Notes: generated by a model not told the origin, from the letters alone. A stretch of DNA of 64,000 nt from CAXXOK01 sp001604115 (GCA_034928535.1 JAYFOV010000022.1:1-64000), one strand, 5' to 3'. Shown: positions 42,627 through 52,135, counted from the stretch's first letter. Numbers and translations are program-made.

Positions 42627-43400
42627 TCAATGAACCAGCATCCCATGGACACGAAAAACCTGTCGTGCTTGCTCAGCCTCTTCGCGGGTCGTGGCCTCTA
42701 CATCCGATAACAGGTAAGGCCGATCCACCAGACTCCATTTGGGCTCGCCCAGCTTGTGAAAGGGCAGTAGCTCCACACGCTTGATACACTGATAGTGCTC
42801 CAGATAACCCGCCAGATTTTCCAGCTGCATTGAATCCAAGGTGTATCCGCGCAGCAGCACATGGCGGATCCATACGGGCTTATGTGCCTCTTCACAGTAT
42901 TCCAGCAGCATGAGCGCGTCCTGGTTGCTCCGTCCTGTGAGGCGCAGCGCCATCTTCTCGTCAATGGCCTTGATATCCAGCAAGAGCAGATCGGCCGCAT
43001 CCACAGCAGCGCGGACTCCACCCGTCAGCAGCAAGCCGGCGGTATCAATGGCAGTATGCACGGCCTTTTCCTGCAAAAGGATGATGCACGCCCGTACAAA
43101 CTCAGCCTGAAGCAACGGTTCTCCGCCGGAAAAGGTCACGCCCCCCTTGCGGATATAACCCTGGTAGCGCATGATTTCATCCACCAAGGCGCCGGCGGTC
43201 CATGCTTCCCCCCGGCCAGTCGGGATGGAGTCGGGATTGTGGCAATATTGGCACCGGTAAACACAGCCTTGCATAAATACCACATAGCGGATGCCAGGGC
43301 CGTCAACGGTTCCAAAAGTTTCCCGGGAATATATAAAACCCCTCACAGTGCGAAACTGCTGCCGTTGCTCCGGGGTCAAAGGTGCAGATGAAATGTCCAA
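42627..43400 (-). CDS. pflA: Pyruvate formate-lyase activating enzyme (radical SAM)
   Basis: Uses a 4Fe-4S cluster and S-adenosylmethionine to make the glycyl radical of PflB. 257 residues. GIRYVVFMQGCVYRCQYCHNPD contains the C-x3-C-x2-C cluster motif; GGVTFSGGEPLLQ is the SAM-binding GGE region; LDIKAIDEKM follows. The start is TTG at 43400: AAAGGAG lies 5 nt upstream of it and inside the longer frame that begins at 43427. It follows pflB after a 12-bp hairpin. Confidence 0.93.
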   Translation of the reverse strand: MDISSAPLTPEQRQQFRTVRGFIYSRETFGTVDGPGIRYVVFMQGCVYRCQYCHNPDSIPTGRGEAWTAGALVDEIMRYQGYIRKGGVTFSGGEPLLQAEFVRACIILLQEKAVHTAIDTAGLLLTGGVRAAVDAADLLLLDIKAIDEKMALRLTGRSNQDALMLLEYCEEAHKPVWIRHVLLRGYTLDSMQLENLAGYLEHYQCIKRVELLPFHKLGEPKWSLVDRPYLLSDVEATTREEAEQARQVFRVHGMLVH

Positions 43401-43429
43401 GCGTACTCCTTTCGTACTATGGTTCAAGC

Positions 43430-43464
43430 CCGACTCTCCTGCCCACGCTGGTCAGGAGAGTCGG
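43430..43464 (-). other. Intercistronic hairpin between pflB and pflA
   Basis: A 12-bp perfect stem (CCGACTCTCCTG) with an 11-nt loop and no U-tract. Likely sets the ratio of pflB to pflA message, as the lyase is needed in far larger amounts than its activase. Confidence 0.55.
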
Positions 43465-43550
43465 TTGTTTGCATGAGGCGGAAAAGCAGTGTTACATCGA
43501 CAAAAGTTCCTGCCACTCTGGTTGTCCACTGCCCACCCCCGGTGCCTGCT

Positions 43551-45761
43551 TTACAGGAAGGAATGGAATGTGCGGCTGATAACATCCAGCTGCTGCTCCC
43601 GTGTCAATTTGATGAAATTGACTGCGTAGCCGGAAACCCGAATGGTCAGCTGCGGATAGAGCTCCGGATGTTCCATTGCGTCCATGAGCACTTCCTTGTC
43701 GATCACGTTCACGTTGATGTGATGGCCGGTGTCCGCAAAATACCCATCCATCAGCGCGGTCAGGTTATCTTCACGCTCCGATTCCGTCTTGCCCAAAGCG
43801 TTGGGGATGATGGAAAACGTGTAGGAAATGCCATCCTGGCTAAATTCAAAGGGCAACGTGGCAACGGAAGCAAGCGATGCGACAGGGCCATGCCTATCGC
43901 GTCCATGCATCGGGTTGGCGCCCGGCGCAAAGGGTTCACCCTTTTTGCGTCCGTCCGGCGTGGAGCCCGTTTTCTTACCATAGACTACATTGGAGGTGAT
44001 AGTCAGGATGGACATGGTTTGCATTGCCTCGCGATAGGTGCGCTGGCGGCGCAGGCGCGTCATGAACTTGCGGATCACATCCTGGGCGATCTCGTCTACC
44101 AGCGGATCGTTGTTGCCATAACGGGGATAATCGCCTTCGACTTCAAAATCCACCGCAATGCCCTGCTCGTTGCGTATCGGCCGCACTTTGGCATATTTGA
44201 TGGCGGAAAGGCTGTCGGTCACGACGGAAAGTCCCGCCACGCCGCATGCCATAGTACGGATAATCTGCTCATCATGCAGCGCCATCTGCAAACGCTCATA
44301 GCAATACTTGTCATGCATGAAATGGATCACGTTCAGGGTGTTTACATACAGGTTGGCCAGCCATTCACAAACCTGCGCAAAGCGTTTACGCACCTCCACA
44401 TAGTCCAGCACTTCCGAGGTGATAGGCGCAATGGCGGGACTGATCTGCTCGCCGTTTACCTCATCTTTGCCTCCGTTGATAGCATACAGCAGCGCCTTGG
44501 CCAGGTTGGCGCGCGCACCAAAAAACTGCATTTGCTTGCCGATGCGCATGGGCGATACGCAGCAGGCAATGCCATAATCATCGCCAAATTTCTCGGCCAT
44601 GATATCGTCATTCTCATATTGGATGGAGGACGTTTCGCAGCTCATCTTGGCGCAATACTTCTTGAAAGGCTCTGGCAAACGTGTGCTCCAGAGCACAGTC
44701 ATATTGGGTTCCGGAGCCGGGCCCAGATTCGTCAGTGAGTGCAGGAAACGGTATGTCGATTTGGTGACCATGTGCCTGCCATCCACGCACATGCCGCCAA
44801 GCGACTCTGTGACCCAAACCGGATCACCCGAAAACAGCTCATCATAGGAGGGCGTGCGCAGAAAGCGCACCAAGCGCAGCTTGATGATAAACTGATCAAA
44901 AATCTCTTGGATATCGGCTTCTGTGAAGCGTCCTGTGGCTAGATCCTGTTCAGCATAGATGTCCAGAAAAGTGGATACACGCCCCAAGCTCATGGCTGCG
45001 CCATTTTGATCTTTGATTGCCCCCAGATAGGCCAGGTACAACCATTGTACTGCTTCCAGCGTGTTTTCCGCAGGCCTCGCCAAGTCGATGCCGTATTTGA
45101 GCGCCATGCTCTTCAATTCTTTAAGCGCCCGAATCTGCTCTGAAATTTCCTCGATTTCCCGGATCAGAGCCTCATCCATGGAGGCAGTTGCACATTCACG
45201 CTTTGCTTCTTCCTTTTTCTGAATCAGAAAATCAACGCCATAGAGCGGCACACGCCGATAGTCCCCAATGATACGCCCACGGCCATAGGAGTCCGGCAAC
45301 CCTGTGATGATGCCCGAGCGGCGCGCGGCACGCATCTCCTCCGTATATACATCAAACACACCGTCGTTATGGGTTTTTCGATACTTGAAAACATTGGCGA
45401 CATCCGGATCCATCTCGCGCCCGTAGGCTTCCAATGAACTTTTGACAACCCGGATCCCGCCAAAGGGCATAATGGCACGCTTAAGCGGCGCATCGGTTTG
45501 CAGCCCTACGATCATTTCCAGATCTCGGTCAATATATCCGGCCTCATGGGCGGCAACGGTGGAAATCGTTTTGGCATCGATATCCAGCACACCGCCCATT
45601 TCGCGTTCCTTGGCCAAGAGCACTTTGCATTTGCTCCAGAGTTTTGCGGTCGTATCCCCCAACCCCGCCAAAAACCGCTCATCCCCATCGTAAGGCGTGT
45701 AGTTGCGCACGATAAAATCACGCACATTGATATCCGCATTCCAATCGCCATGGTGAAACAT
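43551..45761 (-). CDS. pflB: Pyruvate formate-lyase
   Basis: Converts pyruvate and CoA to acetyl-CoA and formate without oxygen, by a glycyl radical. 736 residues, near the usual 750. The adjacent cysteines are in YGIACCVSPM; the radical glycine is in IRVSGYAVNF near the C-terminus. NNPNMTVLWS-type and TSSIQYENDD segments are typical. ATG 45761 has GGAGGAAGG 5 nt upstream; an earlier start at 45776 is inside that site. Has its own long leader with competing stem-loops and an extended -10 at 45891-45896. Confidence 0.96.
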   Translation of the reverse strand: MFHHGDWNADINVRDFIVRNYTPYDGDERFLAGLGDTTAKLWSKCKVLLAKEREMGGVLDIDAKTISTVAAHEAGYIDRDLEMIVGLQTDAPLKRAIMPFGGIRVVKSSLEAYGREMDPDVANVFKYRKTHNDGVFDVYTEEMRAARRSGIITGLPDSYGRGRIIGDYRRVPLYGVDFLIQKKEEAKRECATASMDEALIREIEEISEQIRALKELKSMALKYGIDLARPAENTLEAVQWLYLAYLGAIKDQNGAAMSLGRVSTFLDIYAEQDLATGRFTEADIQEIFDQFIIKLRLVRFLRTPSYDELFSGDPVWVTESLGGMCVDGRHMVTKSTYRFLHSLTNLGPAPEPNMTVLWSTRLPEPFKKYCAKMSCETSSIQYENDDIMAEKFGDDYGIACCVSPMRIGKQMQFFGARANLAKALLYAINGGKDEVNGEQISPAIAPITSEVLDYVEVRKRFAQVCEWLANLYVNTLNVIHFMHDKYCYERLQMALHDEQIIRTMACGVAGLSVVTDSLSAIKYAKVRPIRNEQGIAVDFEVEGDYPRYGNNDPLVDEIAQDVIRKFMTRLRRQRTYREAMQTMSILTITSNVVYGKKTGSTPDGRKKGEPFAPGANPMHGRDRHGPVASLASVATLPFEFSQDGISYTFSIIPNALGKTESEREDNLTALMDGYFADTGHHINVNVIDKEVLMDAMEHPELYPQLTIRVSGYAVNFIKLTREQQLDVISRTFHSFL

Positions 45762-45796
45762 TTTGCCTTCCTCCATTCCAATCCAATCAGCTTACA

Positions 45797-45847
45797 CGGG
45801 GCGCGAAAGTTAGAACATGCTAACTTCCGGCGAAAAAACTTCGCCCC
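45797..45847 (-). promoter_or_regulatory. Alternative stem-loops in the pflB leader
   Basis: On the minus strand GGGGCGAAGTT can pair with AACTTTCGCGCCCC (long outer stem), or GGCGAA with TTCGCC (small stem followed by T-rich sequence), and separately AAGTTAG with CTAACTT. The first two exclude each other, the layout of an attenuator. Speculative. Confidence 0.4.
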
Positions 45848-45890
45848 TTCGCAAGCTCACAATGTTTGCCTGCGCCTTCAGCGCCTAATG

Positions 45891-45896
45891 ATTATA
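45891..45896 (-). promoter_or_regulatory. Extended -10 of the pflB promoter
   Basis: Minus strand TGGTATAAT, hexamer at 45891-45896; the -35 is poor, suggesting an activator or simple extended -10 use. Confidence 0.55.
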
Positions 45897-46050
45897 CCAT
45901 AATTCGGATTAAATTTCGTTGTATTTACAACTAAATCCATCGATTTGCCAGAGAATAATCCGCGTGAAAACTGGTAAAAGTGACAGTACCTTTTCGGAGC
46001 CCACAACTAACGAAGCAAAATTCGCTACAAGAGGCATTGACAACGAACTG

Positions 46051-46108
46051 CGCTACCATACAAAACACCTGCCAAGCTTTTGCCTGACAAGTGTTTTGTA
46101 TGGTAGCG
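46051..46108 (-). repeat. 18-bp inverted repeat overlapping the 3' end of tRNA-Met
   Basis: Arms 46051-46068 and 46091-46108 are perfect complements. The right arm includes the last bases of the tRNA-Met acceptor strand with CCA (46101-46108). The left arm is therefore an inverted copy of the tRNA 3' end plus flank. It may act as terminator of the tRNA unit though no U-tract follows. Confidence 0.7.
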
Positions 46109-46177
46109 GCGGGGAGATTCGAACTCTCGACACTCCGGGTATGAACCGAATGCTCTAGCCAGCTGAGCTACGCCGCC
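46101..46177 (-). tRNA. tRNA-Met (elongator, anticodon CAT)
   Basis: Cloverleaf read by eye: acceptor GGCGGCG with CGCCGCT (G1-T72 wobble), D-arm GCTC/GAGC, anticodon stem TTCGG/CCGGA with loop TTCATAC, T-arm GAGAG TTCGAAT CTCCC (one A-C mismatch), discriminator A, encoded CCA at 46101-46103. The paired first base makes it elongator rather than initiator; tRNA-Ile2 (CAT modified) is a less likely alternative. Confidence 0.92.
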
Positions 46178-46181
46178 AAGT

Positions 46182-46258
<77 letters not shown>

Positions 46259-46284
46259 ACGTTGTCGCACAAGCGACGTTAGTT

Positions 46285-46313
46285 ATCATACATCAAACCG
46301 GCATGTGTGTCAA
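46285..46313 (-). promoter_or_regulatory. Strong promoter for the two tRNAs
   Basis: Minus strand TTGACA (46308-46313), 17-nt spacer, TATGAT (46285-46290), 27 nt before the initiator tRNA. Confidence 0.85.
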
Positions 46314-46518
46314 CTGTTTTTCGCATTTCTTTTGAAATATTTCTTATCAATCATAGTAAACCGTTTTGTATAACCAGATTTGCCACAGTATGTCACGTTA
46401 TGACGGAGCTAATGCAGGTACGCATCCATCTTAAGTACCCTGTGAAGGCTCAAAGCTAACCATGTAGGCGTCCAAAACGAAGCGACACTTACACACCGGC
46501 AAGCAGTCATCCAGTATA

Positions 46519-47469
46519 TCAGCTCTCGGGACGGTACTTCGCATCTTCCGGAATGGTCACATCCAAGGTTCCGGATGATTTGCCCAACTGGAGTAAATAC
46601 GCCATATCCGTACGCAATGCGCCGATCTTGGCGCGCATAGCGCTGCGATTCCCCAACCGCACCGAAATGCCTGCAGCAGTCAGCAAATATAAATCATTGG
46701 GGTTGGACAGGTTCACTTCCAACACTTGCTCCCTGTATTGCTGCAAATTCAGCTCCGCCATAATATCACGGTATGCCTGCATCTGCTCCCGGTTGCGCAC
46801 ATCCAGCGATTGCCCAACGGCAATGTTGGTCACTTGGAGCCCCATGATCTGCGGCATGTTGGTGGGCATGTCCAGCGTGTTGCGTTCTTCCATCACGATA
46901 CCCTCGGCATCCAGTGTATACAGCAGGCCGAGCCACTGCGTTGCCGCCACAGGTTGCCGCTCAGAAATATAAAGGTAAATCGTGCTTGGATAATCCTTGC
47001 GCAAACCCAGAAAAACAAGGGTATGATCGTTGCTCAAATTTTTACGCACTTCTTCCTCAGATATGGCAAAAATATTGAGCCCTTTCACCAGACCGGAGGC
47101 GGCCGCAACCTGCTGCGCGGTTTTTGTCACATTACCCACCACATAAACTGTGGTCAGGCGAAAAACCGTGCCCTGTAAAATGATGATGCCAACCACGGCA
47201 ATCGCAAACAGAAACAGCAACCTTCCCGTAATTGCGCGGGAACGGGCGCGGGCACGCTCCTGCGCAGCATACAAAGCCTGCTCCGGTGTCAGGCGCGGCG
47301 CTTCATCCTCCCGCTGATCTTCTTCCTGTGTGGGGAGTGTATCGTCAGGATGAGCTTTTCTGCTTTTCTTGGCATGTTCTTCCGCCGAATGCTGGTAAGC
47401 ATAGGTATATTCGCCATACGCCTCAAACTCTTCCAGCTCCCGGCGCTGCTTATCATCGTTTTTCTTCAC
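46519..47469 (-). CDS. ftsQ: Cell division protein FtsQ/DivIB
   Basis: 316 residues: charged cytosolic head (about 1-80), one membrane helix (LLFLFAIAVVGIIILQGTVF, about 83-103), then the POTRA domain (TTVYVVGNVTKTAQQVAAASGL) and the beta domain (LDAEGIVMEERNTLDMPTNMPQI). With FtsL and FtsB-type proteins it links the Z-ring to septal wall synthesis. The start is GTG at 47469, 8 nt after AAGGAGG; the longer frame start at 47505 would include the Shine-Dalgarno. It stands alone between murD and the tRNAs; ftsW, murG and murB, usual neighbours, are absent. Confidence 0.9.
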   Translation of the reverse strand: MKKNDDKQRRELEEFEAYGEYTYAYQHSAEEHAKKSRKAHPDDTLPTQEEDQREDEAPRLTPEQALYAAQERARARSRAITGRLLFLFAIAVVGIIILQGTVFRLTTVYVVGNVTKTAQQVAAASGLVKGLNIFAISEEEVRKNLSNDHTLVFLGLRKDYPSTIYLYISERQPVAATQWLGLLYTLDAEGIVMEERNTLDMPTNMPQIMGLQVTNIAVGQSLDVRNREQMQAYRDIMAELNLQQYREQVLEVNLSNPNDLYLLTAAGISVRLGNRSAMRAKIGALRTDMAYLLQLGKSSGTLDVTIPEDAKYRPES

Positions 47470-47939
47470 CGGAATCCCCTCCTTGGCACTGACCGGTACA
47501 GGCACATGTCGCCTTGCCAGTCAACCAACCCAAACCATGGCTGCTTGAACGGCAGCATTGATGAGCAAAGCATTCCAGCCCCCATAGCCAGTCCGTCCAT
47601 CATTACCATATGATGCCCGCCCGATCAACCCAAATGGAGATGCAGGCATTTGCAAAGCTATCAATCGTTAGCATTGTTTTTTCTCTGATTATACGCCAGA
47701 TCGTGCCCCAAAATGGTATGGTGCGGATGCCGCAGCATCAAGCCTGTGTGCGTGGCTCCAGGCGACGGCATCGGCAAGTACAGTGTGCTATGCACCCCAG
47801 ATTGAACATCCATCTGCTTGCATCGGTCTCGGAAAGAGGCTACCCACCGTGCATCACGTTTCGTCCGCACGCCTTTGGTTAGCCTTGGCCACTGCTCTGC
47901 CAACTGGTTACAACCTGCCACCATGTGATGCAATGCCGC
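47470..47939. other. Gap between murD and ftsQ
   Basis: 470 nt where ftsW, murG and often murC/murB lie in relatives. No gene or decayed fragment of these is recognisable. A TATAAT on the minus strand at 47688-47693 may start ftsQ; its -35 is poor. Confidence 0.6.
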
Positions 47940-49301
47940 TCAATTCAGGCGGTGCACAATTTCCTTAAAGATTCGCCCACGCTGCTCATAGTCGGTAAAC
48001 ATATCAAAACTGGCGCACGCCGGAGAGAGGATCACATTACCGCCGCTCACGGCTTGGCCGCGCGCCGTCTCCACGGCTTCCTCCATGCTGGTAGCGTGGG
48101 TAATGGCCTGATAGCCGATTCCTTGTAAAGTTTCGGTGATTTGCCGAGCGGTTTCGCCGATCACCACCACGTGGTCAATCATCCCGCTTTGCTCGATCTC
48201 TTTGGCCAGCGGCAAAAAATCCGTGTGCTTATCATAGCCACCCAGGATGATCACCGTAGGCGCTTTCATGCTTTGGACGGCTTTGATGGTGCTGTCGACA
48301 TTGGTGCCCTTACTGTCATTGATAAAGGTGATACCATGTAACACGCGTACTTTTTCAATCCGGTGTTCCACGCCTGTAAAGGACTGCAAAGTATGGCGAA
48401 TAACTGCCGCAGGCACACCGTGGGATGCCGCCATGGCTGTAGCCGCCAGTGCGTTTTCCAGGTTGTGCGGACCAGGAATCAGTATCTGATCCGCATCACA
48501 AATCGGTTTGCTAACGCCGTCCCAGCGCCAGATGATTTTTCCGTCTTCAATGAATGCGCCCTGCTCCACAGGACGCGTGCGGGAAAATAGCGCAACACGC
48601 GCCTTGAGCTTGTCCGCCATCTTCAGCAGCACCGGATCATCCGCGTTGAGCACAGCCACATCATCAGGCGTCTGGTTTTCAAAAAGCCGCTGTTTCAGCC
48701 GGATATACTGCTCCATGGTACCATGGCGATTGAGATGGTCTTCAGTAATGTTGAGCAATGCAGCAACGCCTGCATGGAATGTCTTGATGGTTTCCAGTTG
48801 GAAGCTGGACACTTCGATCACCACAACGTCGCTCTTTTTGCTGACGAGCGCCACGGAGGAGAGCGGATACCCGATATTCCCGGCTACATGCGTGATTCTT
48901 CCCGCGTTTTCAAACATTTTACCAAGTAAAGTGGTGGTTGTGGTTTTCCCATTGGTGCCTGAAATGGCCAGTACCTCTCCCTGCAGGAGAGAATAGGCCA
49001 ACTCCAACTCACCAATCAGCGGCAAGGCACGTTCCTTGGCTGCTTTTACGATGGGTGCGTCCATCGGCACACCAGGACTGATGACCGCGGAATCACACGC
49101 TGCCAACAGGGGCATAAAGTCCTCTCCCAGGTGGAATTCACACGCAGTGCTTTGCAATGGCGTCAGCGCGTTGCCAAAAGCATCCGCTGTTTTCGCATCG
49201 TAAAGAATTGGAATCGCGCCATGGCTCAAGAGGAGCTGCGCAGCGGCAATGCCGCTGCGCGCCATGCCGACCACCAAAACCCGTTTCCTCTCATACCTCA
49301 T
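47940..49301 (-). CDS. murD: UDP-N-acetylmuramoyl-L-alanine:D-glutamate ligase
   Basis: Adds D-Glu to UDP-MurNAc-L-Ala with ATP. 453 residues, normal length. N-terminal Rossmann (VLVVGMARSGIAAAQ), ATP loop ISGTNGKTTTTTLLGKM, the Mur signature ITEDHLNRHGTMEQYIRLK, and the C-terminal NDSKGTNVDSTIKAVQS and ILGGYDKHTDF. Last of the run murE-mraY-murD (gaps 39-45 nt). Confidence 0.96.
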   Translation of the reverse strand: MRYERKRVLVVGMARSGIAAAQLLLSHGAIPILYDAKTADAFGNALTPLQSTACEFHLGEDFMPLLAACDSAVISPGVPMDAPIVKAAKERALPLIGELELAYSLLQGEVLAISGTNGKTTTTTLLGKMFENAGRITHVAGNIGYPLSSVALVSKKSDVVVIEVSSFQLETIKTFHAGVAALLNITEDHLNRHGTMEQYIRLKQRLFENQTPDDVAVLNADDPVLLKMADKLKARVALFSRTRPVEQGAFIEDGKIIWRWDGVSKPICDADQILIPGPHNLENALAATAMAASHGVPAAVIRHTLQSFTGVEHRIEKVRVLHGITFINDSKGTNVDSTIKAVQSMKAPTVIILGGYDKHTDFLPLAKEIEQSGMIDHVVVIGETARQITETLQGIGYQAITHATSMEEAVETARGQAVSGGNVILSPACASFDMFTDYEQRGRIFKEIVHRLN

Positions 49302-49346
49302 TGTGTAAGCGCCCCCCTAAACATCGTAAACGACCTCTATCGCCGT

Positions 49347-50369
49347 TTATGCCAGAACGACCAGCGACAATACCGCAACCATGCTCAAAACACCCGTTAT
49401 GATAGCGTACATGGCCACGATCTGCGGTTCATTCATGCCCGAAAGTTCAAAATGATGATGGATGGGCGACATTTTGAAAATGCGCTTTCCATGCGTCAGT
49501 TTGAAATATATGCGTTGCAGGATCACCGAAACCGAGCTCATGATCATTGTAAAAGCAATCAAGATCATCAGCAGCGGGGAACGCAGCACCATAGACAACG
49601 CAACCGTAGCCCCGCCGATAAACATGCTGCCCGTATCCCCCATGAAAACCTTTGCGGGATAAAAATTGAAACGCAGAAATCCGATCAGCGAACCGACCAG
49701 CGCCAAGGCAAACACCGCAACATTCAGGTAGTTACCATTGGGGGCGACAGCACCCGGCAGCAAGCCGACTCCCATGGTCAACAGCAGCGCGAGGAGCGCC
49801 CAAGCGCTCGCGCCAACAGTAGCCACGCTGGATAACAAGCCATCCAAGCCATCCTGCAAATTGGCGCTGTTGATCATAAACATGCTCACAAGCGTCATCA
49901 GTGGAATATACCACACGCCAAGCTGCCATTCGATATGCAAAAAAGGCACCACAATCGCGCTGCCAATTTGCGGGTGCAGGTAACAGTAGAGGGAAAACAG
50001 TCCGCCGAGCAGCAACTGCCCAACAACCTTTTGCCACCAAACCAACCCAAGATTGCGTTTGCGCACTACTTTGATGTAATCATCCACAAAACCGACCATC
50101 ATACTGAGCAAAGAGAACACGACCACCGCAAGGCCAAAATCCGCTTTCCCAAACCATGTGCCGTGCAAGCCCAGCGCCACCAAGGTCGTGGTGGCTGCAA
50201 AAACAAGACCTCCCATAGTGGGTGTGCCTTGCTTGGCCTTGTGCCGTTCCGGTACCAGGTCATAAATCGTTTGGCCAAATTTCAGGCGGTGCAGCACCGG
50301 CAGCACACGCGGCATGATCAAAAGCACCAGCCCTATAGAACCCACCAATGCAAAAATCAATCGAAGCAT
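49347..50369 (-). CDS. mraY: Phospho-N-acetylmuramoyl-pentapeptide transferase
   Basis: Moves phospho-MurNAc-pentapeptide from UDP to undecaprenyl phosphate, making lipid I. 340 residues, about ten membrane helices. The DDx motif is in GFVDDYIKVVRKRNLG, with NLQDGLDGL and the HHHFE site (PIHHHFELSG) conserved, as is KQGTPTMGG near the N-terminus. Between murE and murD; murF, which usually lies upstream, is missing. Confidence 0.96.
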   Translation of the reverse strand: MLRLIFALVGSIGLVLLIMPRVLPVLHRLKFGQTIYDLVPERHKAKQGTPTMGGLVFAATTTLVALGLHGTWFGKADFGLAVVVFSLLSMMVGFVDDYIKVVRKRNLGLVWWQKVVGQLLLGGLFSLYCYLHPQIGSAIVVPFLHIEWQLGVWYIPLMTLVSMFMINSANLQDGLDGLLSSVATVGASAWALLALLLTMGVGLLPGAVAPNGNYLNVAVFALALVGSLIGFLRFNFYPAKVFMGDTGSMFIGGATVALSMVLRSPLLMILIAFTMIMSSVSVILQRIYFKLTHGKRIFKMSPIHHHFELSGMNEPQIVAMYAIITGVLSMVAVLSLVVLA

Positions 50370-50408
50370 GCTATGCCCTCTCCCCTGTCTGGTGATGGAC
50401 GCAATGCG

Positions 50409-51872
50409 TCACTCGCCGCGGAGCTCTTCCAGCAACTCTGCAACAACCACCTTTTCATCAAAGGGCTTTTTCACGCCCATTACTTCCTGGTAGGTTTCGT
50501 GTCCCTTCCCTGCCAGGATGATCACATCGCCTTCCCGACCCATTTTCAGTGCATACCGGATGGCTTCGCGGCGGTTTTCGATAATGGTGTATTTTCCGCT
50601 TGTCACACGCATGCCTTCCTCAATGGCTTCAAGAATGGCATCGGGATCCTCCGTGCGCGGGTTATCACTGGTAAGAATCGAAAAATCAGCGAGTTTTCCA
50701 CCAATTTCCCCCATGATGGGGCGTTTGCCATGGTCACGGTCGCCGCCGCAGCCAAAGAGCACGATCACGCGCTTTTTGGTAAACATACGCACAGTGCGCA
50801 AAATGTTCTCCAGCGCATCCGGAGAGTGAGAATAATCCAGAATCACCTTATAAGGTGTTCCGGTATCCAGCATCTCAATGCGTCCGGGCACAGCGCGCAC
50901 ACTGTAGAGTCCATCACGGATGGACTCACGATCCACTCCCAAGATCATGGCGAGCGATGCGGCAGCCAGCGCGTTATAGACGTTAAACATCCCCGTCATC
51001 TGCATGTGCACGTCCATTTCCTCAACGCCGCGCAGCTGGATCCTGAAATTCACGCCATTTTCACTGATCTCAATATCTCTGGCAAACATATCCGCATTGG
51101 CGCTGATGCCAAAGGTCAGATACGGCACCTTGATATCTTCAATGATGCGCGCGCTGGTTTCATCATCAGCGTTGAATGCGGCATTGAGCACCTGTCCGTG
51201 CATAAAGAAGCTCTTCTTGGTTTCAAAATAGTTTTCCATCGTATGAAAATAGTCAAGATGGTCTTGCGATAGATTGGTGTAACAGGCCGCTTCAAAGGTA
51301 AGGCCATCCAAACGGTGCATATCTACCGCATGGGCGCTTACTTCCATGCTCACGACCTGAACGCCCGCATCCACCATTTGCCGGAAACAGCGGTGCAAAT
51401 CAATGGGGTCAGGTGTAGTCAGGTTGCTTTTCAGGTGCTTCTCGCCAATCATGTTGCCTGTTGTGCCAATCAGCCCGGTTCGATAGCCTGCTTTCTCCAT
51501 AATGGCCTTGATCAGATAGCTTGTGGTGGTTTTGCCTTTGGTGCCGCACACGCCAATGAGCCGCAGCTTACGTGCAGGGTGCCCAAAAAAGGCGCCAGCC
51601 ATATAGGCAATGGCGGAACGCACGTTTGCAACCTGAATTTGCGCAATAGGCAAATCGTCCAAAAAGCGTGACACCACAAGCGCCGCGCAACCGTTTTCTA
51701 CAGCCTGCGCAGCAAAATCATGGGCGTCAAATTTTGCGCCAGCAATACAGAAAAACAGGCCTGCCTTTGTCTTTTCACGGCTGTTGATCGTCAGATCGCC
51801 GATATCGGTCTCAAGGGTACCCCGCGTGCCGATGATGCCGGGCACATCCCGAATGATCTCCGTGAGTAACAT
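50409..51872 (-). CDS. murE: UDP-MurNAc-L-Ala-D-Glu: meso-diaminopimelate ligase
   Basis: Adds the third amino acid of the peptide stem. 487 residues. ATP loop GVCGTKGKTTTSYL, TNLSQDHLDYFHTMENYFETKK, and near the C-terminus TSDNPRTEDP: the DNPR motif marks meso-diaminopimelate enzymes, so the wall is probably of the DAP type. ATG 51872 follows GGAGG by 9 nt. It starts a unit separate from mraZ-ftsL: a hairpin and about 260 nt of gene-free DNA intervene. Confidence 0.95.
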   Translation of the reverse strand: MLLTEIIRDVPGIIGTRGTLETDIGDLTINSREKTKAGLFFCIAGAKFDAHDFAAQAVENGCAALVVSRFLDDLPIAQIQVANVRSAIAYMAGAFFGHPARKLRLIGVCGTKGKTTTSYLIKAIMEKAGYRTGLIGTTGNMIGEKHLKSNLTTPDPIDLHRCFRQMVDAGVQVVSMEVSAHAVDMHRLDGLTFEAACYTNLSQDHLDYFHTMENYFETKKSFFMHGQVLNAAFNADDETSARIIEDIKVPYLTFGISANADMFARDIEISENGVNFRIQLRGVEEMDVHMQMTGMFNVYNALAAASLAMILGVDRESIRDGLYSVRAVPGRIEMLDTGTPYKVILDYSHSPDALENILRTVRMFTKKRVIVLFGCGGDRDHGKRPIMGEIGGKLADFSILTSDNPRTEDPDAILEAIEEGMRVTSGKYTIIENRREAIRYALKMGREGDVIILAGKGHETYQEVMGVKKPFDEKVVVAELLEELRGE

Positions 51873-52135
51873 ACAGAAAGCCTCCAAATTGCTTGCGGAT
51901 TTCCAACAGTGCGGGCGCTACTGCAGGTTGGCGCCACACTCCCCGTGAAGCGTTTGGCCAAGCCCTGCATGTGTCCAATCCGATGTACCGTTGGATACAG
52001 CGTATCACTCTGACTGCTTCAGGCGAAGCGGTACTGTCGTTGTCTATCATCCCTTTTGCCTGCGTCAATAGCGTATATAAAGTAGCACATCTGCTCGCTT
52101 TTGTCCAGCGATTCCCTTGCAGGGTGCGGTTAGTT
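51873..52135. other. Gap between ftsL-like gene and murE
   Basis: About 260 nt in the place where ftsI/spoVD (a septal penicillin-binding protein of several hundred residues) lies in relatives. No coding remnant is visible. A weak minus-strand TTGACG at 52063-52068 could belong to a murE promoter. Confidence 0.55.

Larger units (their letters stand above)
45762..46100. other. pflB leader and region 3' of the tRNA genes
   Basis: Holds the pflB leader (stem-loops 45797-45847), the pflB -10 (45891-45896), about 150 nt of AT-rich sequence with no recognised signal, and the left arm of an inverted repeat that reaches into tRNA-Met. Confidence 0.6.

Noticed and set aside
43419..44738. Plus-strand open frame of 439 codons opposite pflB
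   Set aside because: Shadow of pflB, no start signal.
47661..47933. Minus-strand 90-codon open frame in the murD-ftsQ gap
   Set aside because: No Shine-Dalgarno, no family pattern, and composition like non-coding DNA.
49935..51272. Plus-strand open frame of 445 codons opposite mraY and murE
   Set aside because: Antisense to two certain mur genes; His- and Gln-rich composition typical of a shadow frame.
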